Shown here in pieces: positions 43,336 through 52,810 of a stretch of DNA of 64,000 nucleotides. Position 1 is the first letter of the stretch. Every line of letters begins with the position of its first letter. The notes under the pieces were generated by a model. It saw only the letters and a list, made by a program, of their open reading frames with translations. It had not been told where the DNA came from and searched no databases. Location of the stretch: contig NZ_JAAQQR010000002.1 of assembly GCF_011742555.1 (NCBI RefSeq), forward strand, positions 186,001-250,000. The letters are read 5' to 3'. A program made the position numbers and the translations under genes. The stretch is from Luteibacter jiangsuensis. Lineage in GTDB: Bacteria; Pseudomonadota; Gammaproteobacteria; Xanthomonadales; Rhodanobacteraceae.

Positions 43336-45639
43336 TCAGCGGGGTAAGATCTCGATGGTCGACAGCGAGACACCCAGCACACGACTATCCGAGTTCATAT
43401 CCAGCATGGCGGGTGAGGCCGCCTGCGGCACATCCACCTGTATAAAGGCCACCTCACGCCCCGTCGGTAGCGTGACGGCCATTGTATGGATGGAAGTATC
43501 TGTGATGGTCGCGCTGACCGAGGCATTGGGGTCGCCTGCTGACAGCGCCACCGTTACGGGCCGATTCGCACTGGCAGCGAACGCCGCAAGTCCCAGATGC
43601 ACCACGCACGAGGTCTCTTGGCACGATGGTGAGATTGGGATCAGCAATCGGGCGTGCGCTCCCGACCAGCGGTTGCCCGGTTCACGAGCATGCCATCCTC
43701 GAACGAGGATCCGGTCTGCCGCATCGGGGGTCTCGATCACATTCAGGGGCAGCGAAACACCTTCCAAGGTGCGCGCCCAAGCCCTCTGACGCCCGGCTTC
43801 GCTTTGGTATTCAGGACGAAGTGCGACGACCGCAAAGAACGCTTCCTCCTTAACCGAGAGCACGGGGTCGCCACGCAACATCTCGACAGCAGGTGAATAT
43901 GCCTCGCGAATCTTCTGGGGACACCAGAAATCGGTGCGCGACTCGAACAAGGCCAGTGTCCCTGCCGAATACCCTTTCGCCTCTTCGGGACAGGGCCATA
44001 CGTGAGCGGCATAAAGACTGTTGAAGTAAGGAATCACGATCGCGTCGGCATCTTGCTCGAGGAGAACACCTCGGATAGCGCTTGCGTCGTCAGGGGCGAG
44101 CCGATTCATAACGAACTGGCTCATGCTGTCGGGCCACGCTGGCCGGGCAATTTCGACCTGTTTATCTCCGCCGACGTTGTATGACACGACGTGCAGTTTT
44201 GGGCTGAGGTAATTAGCCATCACGTCGTTGTTGTACGGCATGAACAGCACGCGCGAGCCCGGTCGCAGGTGCCGGCCGAGCGGCTCGGCCAATTCGCGGT
44301 CGATGTTGCCGAAGTCTCGCCGGAACGTACGGTAATCGCCCCACTGTGCCCCCAGGTGCGGAGCGACCGCGACAACAAGCGCGATGTAGCCGGCGTTCCA
44401 TGCGAACGAGCCTCTAGAGCGGGCCGCACGCAAAGCGATGAGCCCCCACATACCGAGAAGGAAGAGACCCTCCCAACGATACGACGCGCGCATGATCCTG
44501 AACCCGGGGACGTGCTCGGATAACAAGGCACTTCCGGTAGGGTATATTCCCGGCGTCGCAGTCATGCTTCGTTCGACTACTCCAGCAGGTTTCACCGCAT
44601 CGACCTTCAGCGACGGACCAAGAGCCATATACAAGCCGAAGGCCGCAATGGCCAACAGAAGCCATGCACGACGATCGGTTCCACGGAGGGAAGCAACACA
44701 CGCCAGACCGACGATAACCAAGGGGAGCGCGAAGGTGGTGGTCCAGACCGAAGCGTCGCCGTAAAAGATGGCTTCGCTACGGCTGGTCGTCCAATGCAGG
44801 GCATCCCATAGCCACAATTCGCCACTGGAAGGCTTAACGAGGAAAGTCAGGTCCAGGCCCCATCCTCTGAACACGTCCAGCGGCGCGGGGTCGAATGCCG
44901 AACGCCCGACGAAACGCGTGTAAAGGACATATGCACCGCCGAAACCCATGATGCAGACCGGCAGCGCAAATGTCAGGGCACGCCGCCGCGATAACGGATC
45001 TGCGAGCTTGTATAGCCACGTGATTCCGGCGGCAACGGCGAACATCATGAATGTGTATCCGTCCATGAATAACGCGAGGACGCATGCGGCGCAGAAAAGT
45101 CCGCCGGTCACCAGATTGCGAGGCCATGGACGACTGCCGTTCGGGACGAAGAGCGACAGCGTCAGGAACAAGTACGCCGGCAGCAAAGCCATGCCCAAGG
45201 CCAGCGACGAATAGCCTTGATGAGCCCAGATGATGGGCAGACTCATCCAGGCGCCGGCAGCCAGCGCCGCCGTGACAGATCGCAAACCGTAGAAAACTGC
45301 AAGCGACCACGCCCCGGCGAATCCAGCCGCAAGCCAACAGGCGACTGCCGCGGAGTAAGCATCCGGCCCTGCAAGACCGAGACGAAGGAATAGCCCGGCG
45401 ACCCAGGCCAGCGGAAGGCCGGTCGCCAGGGACGTAGGGACAGGATAGCCAAACGATCGCGCATGCAGCGAGTACCAGTGCTGATCTGCGAATGCCTGTG
45501 CGTATCCAAGCATGGACGCTGCCTGGCCGAGTGTAGGCGTAGCAAAGCCAGGAACGGCGCCATTGACAGCCAGCGCCCAGCCTAGACTGGCGAGGATGGC
45601 CACAGCTACCCATACCCGCGACATCGCCTGATTATTCAT
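43336..45639 (-). CDS. Large polytopic membrane protein, GT-C/YfhO-like
   Basis: A 767-aa protein with about 12 membrane helices in residues 5-450 and a C-terminal soluble, probably periplasmic beta-rich domain (about 600-767). Early luminal loop SFGYPVPTSL and the later LSEHVPGFRIMRASYRW resemble the large GT-C membrane glycosyltransferases, which use polyprenyl-phosphate sugars on the outer face of the membrane. The activity is not proven. The ATG at 45639 has AAGGGGACA upstream and overlaps the previous gene by 8 bases. G+C is lower than in core genes. Confidence 0.75.
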   Translation of the reverse strand: MNNQAMSRVWVAVAILASLGWALAVNGAVPGFATPTLGQAASMLGYAQAFADQHWYSLHARSFGYPVPTSLATGLPLAWVAGLFLRLGLAGPDAYSAAVACWLAAGFAGAWSLAVFYGLRSVTAALAAGAWMSLPIIWAHQGYSSLALGMALLPAYLFLTLSLFVPNGSRPWPRNLVTGGLFCAACVLALFMDGYTFMMFAVAAGITWLYKLADPLSRRRALTFALPVCIMGFGGAYVLYTRFVGRSAFDPAPLDVFRGWGLDLTFLVKPSSGELWLWDALHWTTSRSEAIFYGDASVWTTTFALPLVIVGLACVASLRGTDRRAWLLLAIAAFGLYMALGPSLKVDAVKPAGVVERSMTATPGIYPTGSALLSEHVPGFRIMRASYRWEGLFLLGMWGLIALRAARSRGSFAWNAGYIALVVAVAPHLGAQWGDYRTFRRDFGNIDRELAEPLGRHLRPGSRVLFMPYNNDVMANYLSPKLHVVSYNVGGDKQVEIARPAWPDSMSQFVMNRLAPDDASAIRGVLLEQDADAIVIPYFNSLYAAHVWPCPEEAKGYSAGTLALFESRTDFWCPQKIREAYSPAVEMLRGDPVLSVKEEAFFAVVALRPEYQSEAGRQRAWARTLEGVSLPLNVIETPDAADRILVRGWHAREPGNRWSGAHARLLIPISPSCQETSCVVHLGLAAFAASANRPVTVALSAGDPNASVSATITDTSIHTMAVTLPTGREVAFIQVDVPQAASPAMLDMNSDSRVLGVSLSTIEILPR

Positions 45640-46609
45640 TGATGTCCCCTTGGCCTCGATAATCCATGCGCGCCTGCATGTATCTCCATGCCCAGCCGGT
45701 CGCAAATGCCAGTGCATCGGCCACCGTGGTGGCCAAGCGCAACGTGATGCCAAGTGCGATGGCGGCAGACTCCCCGTACAACGGCGTGAACAGCACCAGG
45801 AGCACCGACTCCCTGACCCCTATCCCCGCCGGCGCGCCAGGCAACAAATAGCCCGCCAGCCAGGCAAGGGCGAAGAACCCACTTACCTCCAAAAGTGGTA
45901 CGGCGGGCGCGCCAAAATACACCTGCGACTGCATGCGCAATATCAAGCCCATGCAGCCGTAGCTGCAGACGTAAAGGATCGACACGCGCAAGGCTGCGGC
46001 CATGCCAGGAGGCCGCAGCTCGCTGCCTCCGAAAAACCGCCCGACGAAATCGGGAAAAATCCGCTTCAGAAGCGTGACACCTGCCCAGGGAGCCGTGATC
46101 ACGGCCGCAAAACATACGAGCAGCCCGGCGCCGTCGAACCATCGCGGGAATGTCGAGATGTGGCCGCCAAGGAAGAGAAAGAGTGAAAGCGCTGAAATGC
46201 CGAGCGCCGTGCCGACACTCCAGAGCACCTCGGTGAGCATCGTCGCCAAAGTGATGGGAACAGGTATGCCGATGTCCCTGGCGAGAACGACCCTTCCCAC
46301 GAATTGTCCGATATTCCCAGGGATGTACTTCCCGAACTGAGACACCAGAAACAGCGCCTGCACCTTTGCAAAGGGGCGGCGTACCCGTTGATCGTTCAAA
46401 AGCACCTGCCAGACCGATCCCGCGAGCAAGATCGCAGCCAGCGCCAGCAACACCGAGGCTATGGATACTCCGATACTAGCCGGGCTCCAGGCGACGTGCG
46501 GCAACCCGGATGAGTTGACAACAAGCCGCTGCACAAAGAAGCCGATGGCAACGACGGCAACAAGCCCTCCTGCCACCCGCCTTAAGACATGGCGAGCGAG
46601 CCCCTTCAC
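45632..46609 (-). CDS. UPF0104/lysylphosphatidylglycerol-synthase-TM-like membrane protein
   Basis: A 325-aa protein with about 8 helices. The family hallmarks are LFLVSQFGKYIPGNIGQFVG and GYLLPGAPAGIGVRESVLL. This is the transmembrane part of the MprF/AglD family without the synthase domain. Such proteins are common in glycan clusters and may flip or present lipid-linked sugars (inference). The start is GTG 46609, overlapping the stop of the upstream GT4 gene (GTGA). A second protein of the same family is encoded at 54542. Confidence 0.85.
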   Translation of the reverse strand: MKGLARHVLRRVAGGLVAVVAIGFFVQRLVVNSSGLPHVAWSPASIGVSIASVLLALAAILLAGSVWQVLLNDQRVRRPFAKVQALFLVSQFGKYIPGNIGQFVGRVVLARDIGIPVPITLATMLTEVLWSVGTALGISALSLFLFLGGHISTFPRWFDGAGLLVCFAAVITAPWAGVTLLKRIFPDFVGRFFGGSELRPPGMAAALRVSILYVCSYGCMGLILRMQSQVYFGAPAVPLLEVSGFFALAWLAGYLLPGAPAGIGVRESVLLVLFTPLYGESAAIALGITLRLATTVADALAFATGWAWRYMQARMDYRGQGDINE

Positions 46610-47682
46610 GTCATTTGCCTTGACGTGGCGGCATATGCTTCCAGGGTGCGTTCTGCCACCACTGACCAGCTATAGCGGGATGCGATCGTTGCTTGCGCGT
46701 TCTGAATAAATGACCTTCTTTTCTCCATCGGCCACGATATCAACTCCGCTATCTTGGCAGCCCAGGCTGTTGCATCGCCTGCAGGAAGCAGATAGCCAGT
46801 TACTCCGTCGACCACAGCATCGACGATGCCTTCGATGCCACTCGCCAACAGAATGCCTCCGTCGGCACCTGCCTCGACTGCGGTAAGGCCGAATCCTTCG
46901 ACATCCGTACCGCCGGAAGGAATGTTCGGCATGACCACCGCGATCGCCTCCCGCCGAAGCGTGCGTAGTTCTGCGGCGGTTACGACATTGCGGTAATCGA
47001 CTCTTGGAGCCGCGCCGAGCAGGGCGATCTCGCTCTCATCCCACGCCTTGCCGACAACGACCATGCGCACCGATGCAGGCAACCGTGGCAAAACCTCCGT
47101 GGCAAACCAGGCGGCCCCTTTACGCCTGACCAAACGGCCGACGAACAACACAAACGGACGTGCCGGGGAATCAACGGGCGGGCAAAGCGTGGGTGGGTCG
47201 ACACCCAGCGTCACCACGGTGACATTGCAAAATCCCGCTCTCTCGCAAAGCATCGCTGTCTGGCGCGAGATGGCGATCACATGCGCATTCTTGCCGATCA
47301 TACGAACGCCGAGCGCAAGGTAATGCCGGTACAGCCACGGGAGCAGCCCTTTCCGGTACCCGTAGACAAGGTCCAGCCCGTAGGCGGTAATGACAGTACG
47401 TGGAGCCGCGCCTACCACGCGGGCGAACCACTCAAGCGGCCATAACACGAGATCACCGACGTGTACAACATCAGCTCGGCGTCTCGCAAGAAACCGCATC
47501 GAACCCAGTAAGAACAGAGCTAGCCGAAACGGGACGGGAGGCCTGCCGTCGATCCGGCCGGGCAATACATGGGTCTCCAGTGCACAACGCGCCTCCAACT
47601 GTGTGGCGAGCTTCACCGCATAGGTTTCCATGCCACCGATGGCAGGGGGCCACTTGCGCGTGATGAACAGGACTCGCTGCAT
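46606..47682 (-). CDS. GT4 glycosyltransferase
   Basis: A 358-aa GT-B enzyme (MQRVLFITRKWPPAIGGMETYAV-type N-domain; VLFVGRLVRRKGAAWFATEV; donor-site GTDVEGFGLTAVEAGADGG). It is the first gene of a three-gene minus-strand operon: GT4, UPF0104, GT-C-like. ATG 47682 is preferred for the AGGT before it and the match to family starts. ATG 47709 would add 9 residues. The donor and acceptor sugars are unknown. Confidence 0.9.
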   Translation of the reverse strand: MQRVLFITRKWPPAIGGMETYAVKLATQLEARCALETHVLPGRIDGRPPVPFRLALFLLGSMRFLARRRADVVHVGDLVLWPLEWFARVVGAAPRTVITAYGLDLVYGYRKGLLPWLYRHYLALGVRMIGKNAHVIAISRQTAMLCERAGFCNVTVVTLGVDPPTLCPPVDSPARPFVLFVGRLVRRKGAAWFATEVLPRLPASVRMVVVGKAWDESEIALLGAAPRVDYRNVVTAAELRTLRREAIAVVMPNIPSGGTDVEGFGLTAVEAGADGGILLASGIEGIVDAVVDGVTGYLLPAGDATAWAAKIAELISWPMEKRRSFIQNAQATIASRYSWSVVAERTLEAYAATSRQMT

Positions 47683-47730
47683 CGGGCAACCTGCATGTGA
47701 AAGGGTCATTACAATTTGTTGTCACGATGG

Positions 47731-47736
47731 ATTATA
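47731..47736 (-). promoter_or_regulatory. Perfect -10 box for the minus-strand glycan operon
   Basis: TATAAT on the minus strand lies about 50 bases before ATG 47682, within an A/T-rich divergent gap (47710-47802). No good -35 box sits at 16-18 bases. The start of transcription would be near 47724, upstream of both candidate ATGs. Confidence 0.4.
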
Positions 47737-47802
47737 AACAGCTTTGTCTACGTAGCTCCCGATGGCAAGGGATAGCCCACGACGGGGCGGGGAGAAAAGA
47801 AC

Positions 47803-48810
47803 GTGAAGCTGATCATCCAGGTCCCTTGTTTTAACGAAGCTGACACGCTGGGCATCGCGCTGACCGAGTTGCCGCGCGAAGTTCCCGGCTTCGATTCCGT
47901 GGAATGGTTGATCATCGACGATGGATCCGCCGACGACACCGCAGCGGTAGCTCGCCGCCATGGCGCGGACCATGTCATTCGTCACCAGGTAAACCGCGGC
48001 CTGGCGGAAGCCTTCATGTCAGGCATCGATGCCTGCCTGCGGCTCGGTGCTGACGTCATCGTCAACACCGATGCCGACAACCAATACCATGCCGGCGATA
48101 TCCCCGCGCTGATAGCCCCGTTACTTGCAGGCGAAGCCGAAATCGTGATCGGCGCGCGACCGATTGCCGAGACCGAACATTTCTCCTGGCTGAAGAAGAG
48201 GCTCCAGCACCTGGGGAGCTGGGCCGTCCGCATGGCCAGTCAAACGCAGGTAGCCGATGCGCCCAGCGGATTCCGGGCAATGTCTCGGGAAGCCGCTATG
48301 CGTTTGCACGTATTCAACGGATACACCTACACGCTGGAAACGATCATCCAGGCGGGGCAAAGCAACATGCGGGTCATCTCCGTCCCGGTTCGTACAAACG
48401 CGGACCTGCGTCCGTCCCGATTGGTCAAGAGCATCTCCAGCTACGTCAAGCGCTCACTACTCACGATTCTGCGCATGTTCGTCGTTTACCGGCCACTCGC
48501 TTTCTTCGCGTGGCTGGGCGGTTTGTTTTTTGCCGCAGGCCTGGTCGCCGGTTTTCGCTTCCTGTTTTTCTACATGAGCGGAGCGGGGGCCGGCCATGTC
48601 CAGTCGGTGATCTTCAGCGCGCTGTGCATCATCGTCGGCCTCATGCTCACCATGATCGGCCTGGTCGGCGACCTGATCGCCACAAACCGGAAGCTCCTTG
48701 AGCGGATCGACGTCCGTCTGCAGCGTATTGAGCGCGAACGGTCCCCGCCGGACGCCCCCCGAGGGCACCCAGGGGCCTCGCAACGCCCACGAGCCACTTT
48801 CACGCCGTAG
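47803..48810 (+). CDS. GT2 membrane glycosyltransferase
   Basis: A 335-aa enzyme with an N-terminal GT2 domain (IIQVPCFNEADTLGIAL, IIDDGSADDT, VNTDADNQYHAGDI) and two C-terminal membrane helices (about residues 225-300), followed by a short Arg/Pro tail. It resembles DPM/GtrB-like synthases that act on lipid phosphates. The start is GTG 47803 with GGGGAG 7 bases upstream. It lies between the divergent minus-strand operon and etfB, with its own likely promoter in the gap. Confidence 0.88.
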   Translation: MKLIIQVPCFNEADTLGIALTELPREVPGFDSVEWLIIDDGSADDTAAVARRHGADHVIRHQVNRGLAEAFMSGIDACLRLGADVIVNTDADNQYHAGDIPALIAPLLAGEAEIVIGARPIAETEHFSWLKKRLQHLGSWAVRMASQTQVADAPSGFRAMSREAAMRLHVFNGYTYTLETIIQAGQSNMRVISVPVRTNADLRPSRLVKSISSYVKRSLLTILRMFVVYRPLAFFAWLGGLFFAAGLVAGFRFLFFYMSGAGAGHVQSVIFSALCIIVGLMLTMIGLVGDLIATNRKLLERIDVRLQRIERERSPPDAPRGHPGASQRPRATFTP

Positions 48811-48824
48811 TTGCGGCAGCGCAG

Positions 48825-48853
48825 GATTCTTCGAGCGGGGGCCACGGTATACT
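48825..48853 (+). promoter_or_regulatory. Putative promoter of etfBA
   Basis: A -10-like TATACT at 48848-48853 has an A/T-rich GATTCTTC at 48825-48832 in the -35 position, although its match to TTGACA is poor. It lies about 67 bases before the etfB ATG. Confidence 0.35.
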
Positions 48854-48919
48854 CCATGGTTCGCATACCCGCCGTCCGGGTGGGTCGGTGCGTCCGAATG
48901 CCTGCTAAAGGGACACTAA

Positions 48920-49666
48920 ATGAAGATTCTGGTCGGCTATAAGCGCGTCGTGGACTACAACGTCCGGATTCAGGTCAAGCCCGACGGCAGCGGCGTCGTC
49001 ACGGACGGCGTGAAGCTCTCCGCCAATCCCTTCGACGACATCGCCCTCGAGGAGGCCTTACGTCTGCGCGAGAAGGGCCTGGCCGAGGAAGTGGTCATTG
49101 TGGGTATCGGTCCCGCCGACCTCACGGCCCACCTGCGCAATGGTTTGGCCATGGGCGCCAACCGGGCCATTCATGTCCAGACGACCGATGCCGTCTCGCC
49201 GTTGGCAGCAGCCCGTACGTTCCTGAAGCTGATCGAGAAAGAGCAGCCGAGCCTCGTGATCCTGGGCAAGCAGGCCATCGACGACGACGCGAATCAGACT
49301 GGCCAAATGCTGGCTGCCTTGTGGGATCGCCCGCAGGCCACCTTCGCGAGCAAGGTCGAAATCGCCGGCGGGAAAGTCACGGTCACCCGGGAGGTAGACG
49401 CCGGGCTGGAAACCATTGAGGCCGAGCTCCCCGCAGTCATCACCACCGACCTTCGCCTCAATGAACCGCGCTTCATCAAGCTACCGGACATCATGAAGGC
49501 CAAGTCCAAGCCGATCGACGTGATCGAACTGGGCTCGCTGGGGGTCGAAGTAGCAGACCACATCAAGACCACTCACTACGCTGCCCCGCCCAAGCGGAGC
49601 AAGGGGGTGATGGTGAAGGACGCGGCCGAGCTCGTCGCGGCCCTCAAGCAGAAGGGTCTGCTGTAA
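48920..49666 (+). CDS. etfB: Electron transfer flavoprotein beta subunit
   Basis: The 248-aa small ETF subunit binds AMP and receives electrons from acyl-CoA dehydrogenases such as FadE. It has the ILVGYKRVVDYNVRIQVKPD start, the NPFDDIALEEALRLRE block and the ETF-beta signature around TREVDAGLETIEAELPAVIT. It is followed by etfA after 22 bases. ETF-QO lies 10 kb upstream past the glycan genes. Confidence 0.97.
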   Translation: MKILVGYKRVVDYNVRIQVKPDGSGVVTDGVKLSANPFDDIALEEALRLREKGLAEEVVIVGIGPADLTAHLRNGLAMGANRAIHVQTTDAVSPLAAARTFLKLIEKEQPSLVILGKQAIDDDANQTGQMLAALWDRPQATFASKVEIAGGKVTVTREVDAGLETIEAELPAVITTDLRLNEPRFIKLPDIMKAKSKPIDVIELGSLGVEVADHIKTTHYAAPPKRSKGVMVKDAAELVAALKQKGLL

Positions 49667-49688
49667 GGCAGCCGACCGGAGAATCGAC

Positions 49689-50636
49689 ATGACCAAGATC
49701 CTCGTTATCGCCGAACACCTCGACGGGAAGCTCAATGGCGCCACGGCGCGCGCCGTCAGCGCCGCTGTCGCCACCACGCCGGAATCCATTGACGTCATCG
49801 TGCTTTCCGATGCGCCTGAGGCCATCGCTGCCGAAGCCGCCAAGATCGAAGGCGTGAGCAAAGTGCTGACCGTGGCCCGTGCCGAGAACGCGCACGGCCT
49901 GGCTGCCGTGCTCGCGCCGCAGATCGCCAAGGCCGCTGCCGGCTATTCTCACGTGTTCGCCCCCTCGACCACTTTCGGCAAGGACCTTGCCCCGAGGGTG
50001 GCCGCCCTGCTCGGTGTGTCCCAGGTCAGCGACGTGATGAGCGTGGAAGGCTCGCATACCTTCAAGCGCCCGATCTACGCCGGCAATGCCATCGTCACCG
50101 TCGAAGTTGATGCGGCCTCCACCGTCGTCGCCACGATCCGCACGGCGTCCTGGCCGGCGGCGGCTTCGACGAACAGCTCCGCGTCGGTGGAAGCGCTGAC
50201 CCTGGATGTCACCCTGCCCTCGCACACGCGCTTCGTGGACCTGCAGCAGGGCAAGAGCGACCGGCCCGACCTGCAGGGTGCCGCAAAGGTCGTCAGCGGC
50301 GGCCGTGGCGTGGGCTCGAAGGAAAACTTCGAGATCATCTACAAGTTCGCCGACAAGATTGGCGCTGGTGTGGGCGCCTCGCGCGCCGCTGTCGACGCAG
50401 GGTACTGCCCTAACGAGATGCAGGTCGGCCAGACCGGAAAGATCATTGCGCCGGAGCTTTATATGGCCATCGGTATCTCAGGTGCGATCCAGCATCTGAC
50501 CGGTATCAAGGACGCCGGCACTATCGTCGCGATCAACAAGGATGGCGAAGCGCCGATCTTTGAAATTGCCGACATCGGCCTGGTCGGGGACCTCTTCAAG
50601 ATCCTGCCCGAACTGGAAGCCGCCATCGGCCAGTGA
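49689..50636 (+). CDS. etfA: Electron transfer flavoprotein alpha subunit
   Basis: The 315-aa large ETF subunit holds FAD and docks with ETF-QO. The FAD domain is clear in the C-terminal half: VSGGRGVGSKENFEIIY, ASRAAVDAGYCPNEMQVGQT, GKIIAPELYMAIGISGAIQH and AINKDGEAPIFEIADIGLVG. It follows etfB by 22 bases. In Xanthomonas the LPS gene cluster lies between metB and etfA, so this gene marks a known insertion point for glycan genes. Confidence 0.97.
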   Translation: MTKILVIAEHLDGKLNGATARAVSAAVATTPESIDVIVLSDAPEAIAAEAAKIEGVSKVLTVARAENAHGLAAVLAPQIAKAAAGYSHVFAPSTTFGKDLAPRVAALLGVSQVSDVMSVEGSHTFKRPIYAGNAIVTVEVDAASTVVATIRTASWPAAASTNSSASVEALTLDVTLPSHTRFVDLQQGKSDRPDLQGAAKVVSGGRGVGSKENFEIIYKFADKIGAGVGASRAAVDAGYCPNEMQVGQTGKIIAPELYMAIGISGAIQHLTGIKDAGTIVAINKDGEAPIFEIADIGLVGDLFKILPELEAAIGQ

Positions 50637-50659
50637 CGGCAGGCGGCATTGAGGGGAAC

Positions 50660-50695
50660 GGGGCAAACGGGACGCCAGACCGTCTCGCTTGCCCC
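50660..50695 (+). terminator. Hairpin after etfA
   Basis: A long imperfect stem begins with GGGGCAA and ends with TTGCCCC, with inner pairing GACG/CGTC. No T-run follows. It probably ends or slows the etfBA transcript before the rfbG operon. Confidence 0.5.
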
Positions 50696-50771
50696 GGATC
50701 GACGTCTCCATCGACACCATTGGAACGGTACAGGCGTTCCGATTCTCGGTTTGACAAGGACACGGGTAACA

Positions 50772-51872
50772 ATGCAAGCCACCGAACTTCTTGCCTTTGA
50801 GGCCGCTCTCCGTAACAAGCGCGTTTTCGTGACGGGCCACACGGGCTTCACCGGGAGCTGGGCTTGCTCGTGGCTGGCACAGATCGGCGCCGAGATCTGC
50901 GGTTTCTCACTTGCTCCGGAGACGTCCCCAAACCTGTGGGAAGAACTGGCCCTCCAGGGCAGCGTGCGGTCGATCATTGGCGACATCTGCGACCGCGAGG
51001 CCCTGGACGCGGCCATCCTTACGTTCGCCCCGCAGGTGATCCTTCACCTTGCCGCACAGCCGTTGGTCCGCCGTAGTTATCGCGACCCCCATGAAACGTT
51101 CAACACGAACGTCATGGGCACGCTCAACGTGCTGGAGGCTGCGCGCCGTGTTCCCGGCCTCGAAGCCATTGTCTGCGTCACCACGGACAAGGTGTACGAG
51201 AACAGGGAATGGCCGTGGCCCTATCGCGAGAACGATGCTCTCGGCGGGAAGGATCCGTACAGCGCATCCAAATCCGCCACTGAAATGGTGATTCAGAGCT
51301 ATCAGTATGCGTTTCAGACGGCCGACGGCCGCGCTCTCCCGATCGCCACAGCGCGGGGCGGCAACATCATCGGCGGGGGCGACTGGTCGGAAGACCGACT
51401 TGTTCCCGATTTCGTGAGGGCCGTGGCGAACGGATCGGCGATCACCTTGCGCTATCCCGACGCAACGCGCCCCTGGCAACACGTGCTTGCCCTCGTCCAG
51501 GGCTATCTCATGCTTGCGGCAAAGCTTATCGATTCGCCGAAAGCCGCGGCTCGCAGCTGGAACCTGGGACCTGCCGACGGGCGCGCCTTGACAGTGCGCG
51601 CCGTTCTGGAAAGTCTCTCGAAAACCTGGGCTCGACCGAATCTCGAGTATCTGGACAACCCCGCGAAGGAGGCCCAGCTTCTGGCGCTCGACAGCACCCT
51701 TGCGCGAGACGTGCTTGGCTGGACGCCCGCCTGGGACGTCGAGGAGACCATCGAACACACCGCTGCGTGGTACCGCGACTTTTACGCGGGCAAGGGAGCG
51801 TCGGCAATTACGGCAGCTCAGATTTCTGCCTGGCGCGACGCATTGCTTGAACGTGAAAACCGCCCTGCATGA
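50772..51872 (+). CDS. rfbG: CDP-glucose 4,6-dehydratase
   Basis: The 366-aa short-chain dehydrogenase-fold enzyme converts CDP-glucose to CDP-4-keto-6-deoxyglucose. It has the NAD-binding GHTGFTG near the N-terminus, the VTTDKVYENREWPWPYREND region specific to RfbG-type dehydratases, catalytic Tyr-Lys in PYSASKSATEM, and ARGGNIIGGGDWSEDRLVPD. The ATG at 50772 is the first in-frame start with homology. It overlaps the next gene by ATGA. The CDP-glucose it needs is made by rfbF, two genes downstream. Confidence 0.95.
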   Translation: MQATELLAFEAALRNKRVFVTGHTGFTGSWACSWLAQIGAEICGFSLAPETSPNLWEELALQGSVRSIIGDICDREALDAAILTFAPQVILHLAAQPLVRRSYRDPHETFNTNVMGTLNVLEAARRVPGLEAIVCVTTDKVYENREWPWPYRENDALGGKDPYSASKSATEMVIQSYQYAFQTADGRALPIATARGGNIIGGGDWSEDRLVPDFVRAVANGSAITLRYPDATRPWQHVLALVQGYLMLAAKLIDSPKAAARSWNLGPADGRALTVRAVLESLSKTWARPNLEYLDNPAKEAQLLALDSTLARDVLGWTPAWDVEETIEHTAAWYRDFYAGKGASAITAAQISAWRDALLERENRPA

Positions 51873-52810
51873 CTCGCATCCTACTGACTGGCGGATCCGG
51901 ATTTATCGGGAGCAGATTCCTTTCGCATCTCGCGGCCGCGAATATCGACGTGGTTTCGATCGGACGGGGCGCGCGAAGCAATAGCTGTGCAACGACCACC
52001 GATCACCGCGTCGTCTCGCGACTTACTGCGGACGAGGTGAAGCAAGCGGTTGGAGAAACGCCCATCGACGCAGTCGTCCATCTGGCCGCCGCGGGCGTGA
52101 ATCCGTGGGACCGAGACGTTGGCAATCTGCGCATGATCAACGGGTTGTTGCCGAGTGAACTCGTCGAGTTGGCACACGCCTGGGGAGCCAGGGGTTTCAT
52201 CATGTCCGGGAGCAATTCGGAGTACGCCCGTTTCGACGGCGACCGCATCGAAGAAAGCGCTCCGCTCGAGGCGACGAAGCTATATGGTGCAACAAAGGCC
52301 GCGGGCGGGCTCATGGCGCTCGCGACCGGCACGGCTTTGGGATTGCCCAGCGCAAATCTGCGCCTTTTCAACGTTTACGGTCCCGGTGAGGCTCCGCATC
52401 GCCTGCTTCCATCGCTCAGCAAGGCGCTTCTCCGCGGCGAAGACGCCCCCCTGTCGCAAGGCCAGCAGGTTCGCGACTTCATCCACGTCGACGACGCTTG
52501 CTCGGCGCTCATGGCATCGCTTTCCGGAGTGATGAACGGCACTCTTCCCACTGGCCATTACAACGTGTGTACCGGTGAAGGCACGAGCGTACGCAACTTC
52601 GCCCTGGCCGTGGCGGATGCCCTGAATGCCGCCCCTTCGCTGCTTCGCTTCGGCATGATCCCCATGCGCCCCGACGACCAAGCCCGAGTCGTCGGAGATC
52701 CATCCGCATTCAAATCGCATACCGGATGGCGGCCGCGATTGTCCCTTGCCGAGGGCATCGCTGAAACGCTGTCCGCCCCCCATCGTGCCGAACATGCCGG
52801 ACCGCCATGA
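51869..52810 (+). CDS. NAD-dependent epimerase/reductase acting on a CDP-sugar (RfbJ-like)
   Basis: A 313-aa extended SDR. The Rossmann motif is LLTGGSGFIGSRFL, and the catalytic Tyr-Lys is in LYGATKAAGG. NLRLFNVYGPGE and the late VRDFIHVDDAC are typical of sugar epimerase/reductases. Between rfbG and rfbF it is likely to reduce or epimerise CDP-4-keto-6-deoxyglucose, as CDP-abequose/paratose or 6-deoxyhexose synthases do. The exact product cannot be told. It overlaps both neighbours by ATGA. Confidence 0.85.
   Translation: MTRILLTGGSGFIGSRFLSHLAAANIDVVSIGRGARSNSCATTTDHRVVSRLTADEVKQAVGETPIDAVVHLAAAGVNPWDRDVGNLRMINGLLPSELVELAHAWGARGFIMSGSNSEYARFDGDRIEESAPLEATKLYGATKAAGGLMALATGTALGLPSANLRLFNVYGPGEAPHRLLPSLSKALLRGEDAPLSQGQQVRDFIHVDDACSALMASLSGVMNGTLPTGHYNVCTGEGTSVRNFALAVADALNAAPSLLRFGMIPMRPDDQARVVGDPSAFKSHTGWRPRLSLAEGIAETLSAPHRAEHAGPP

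Noticed and set aside
50751-50774. TTGACA near rfbG as a promoter
   Set aside because: With normal 17-base spacing the -10 box would fall inside the rfbG start codon region, and no -10 match is present.
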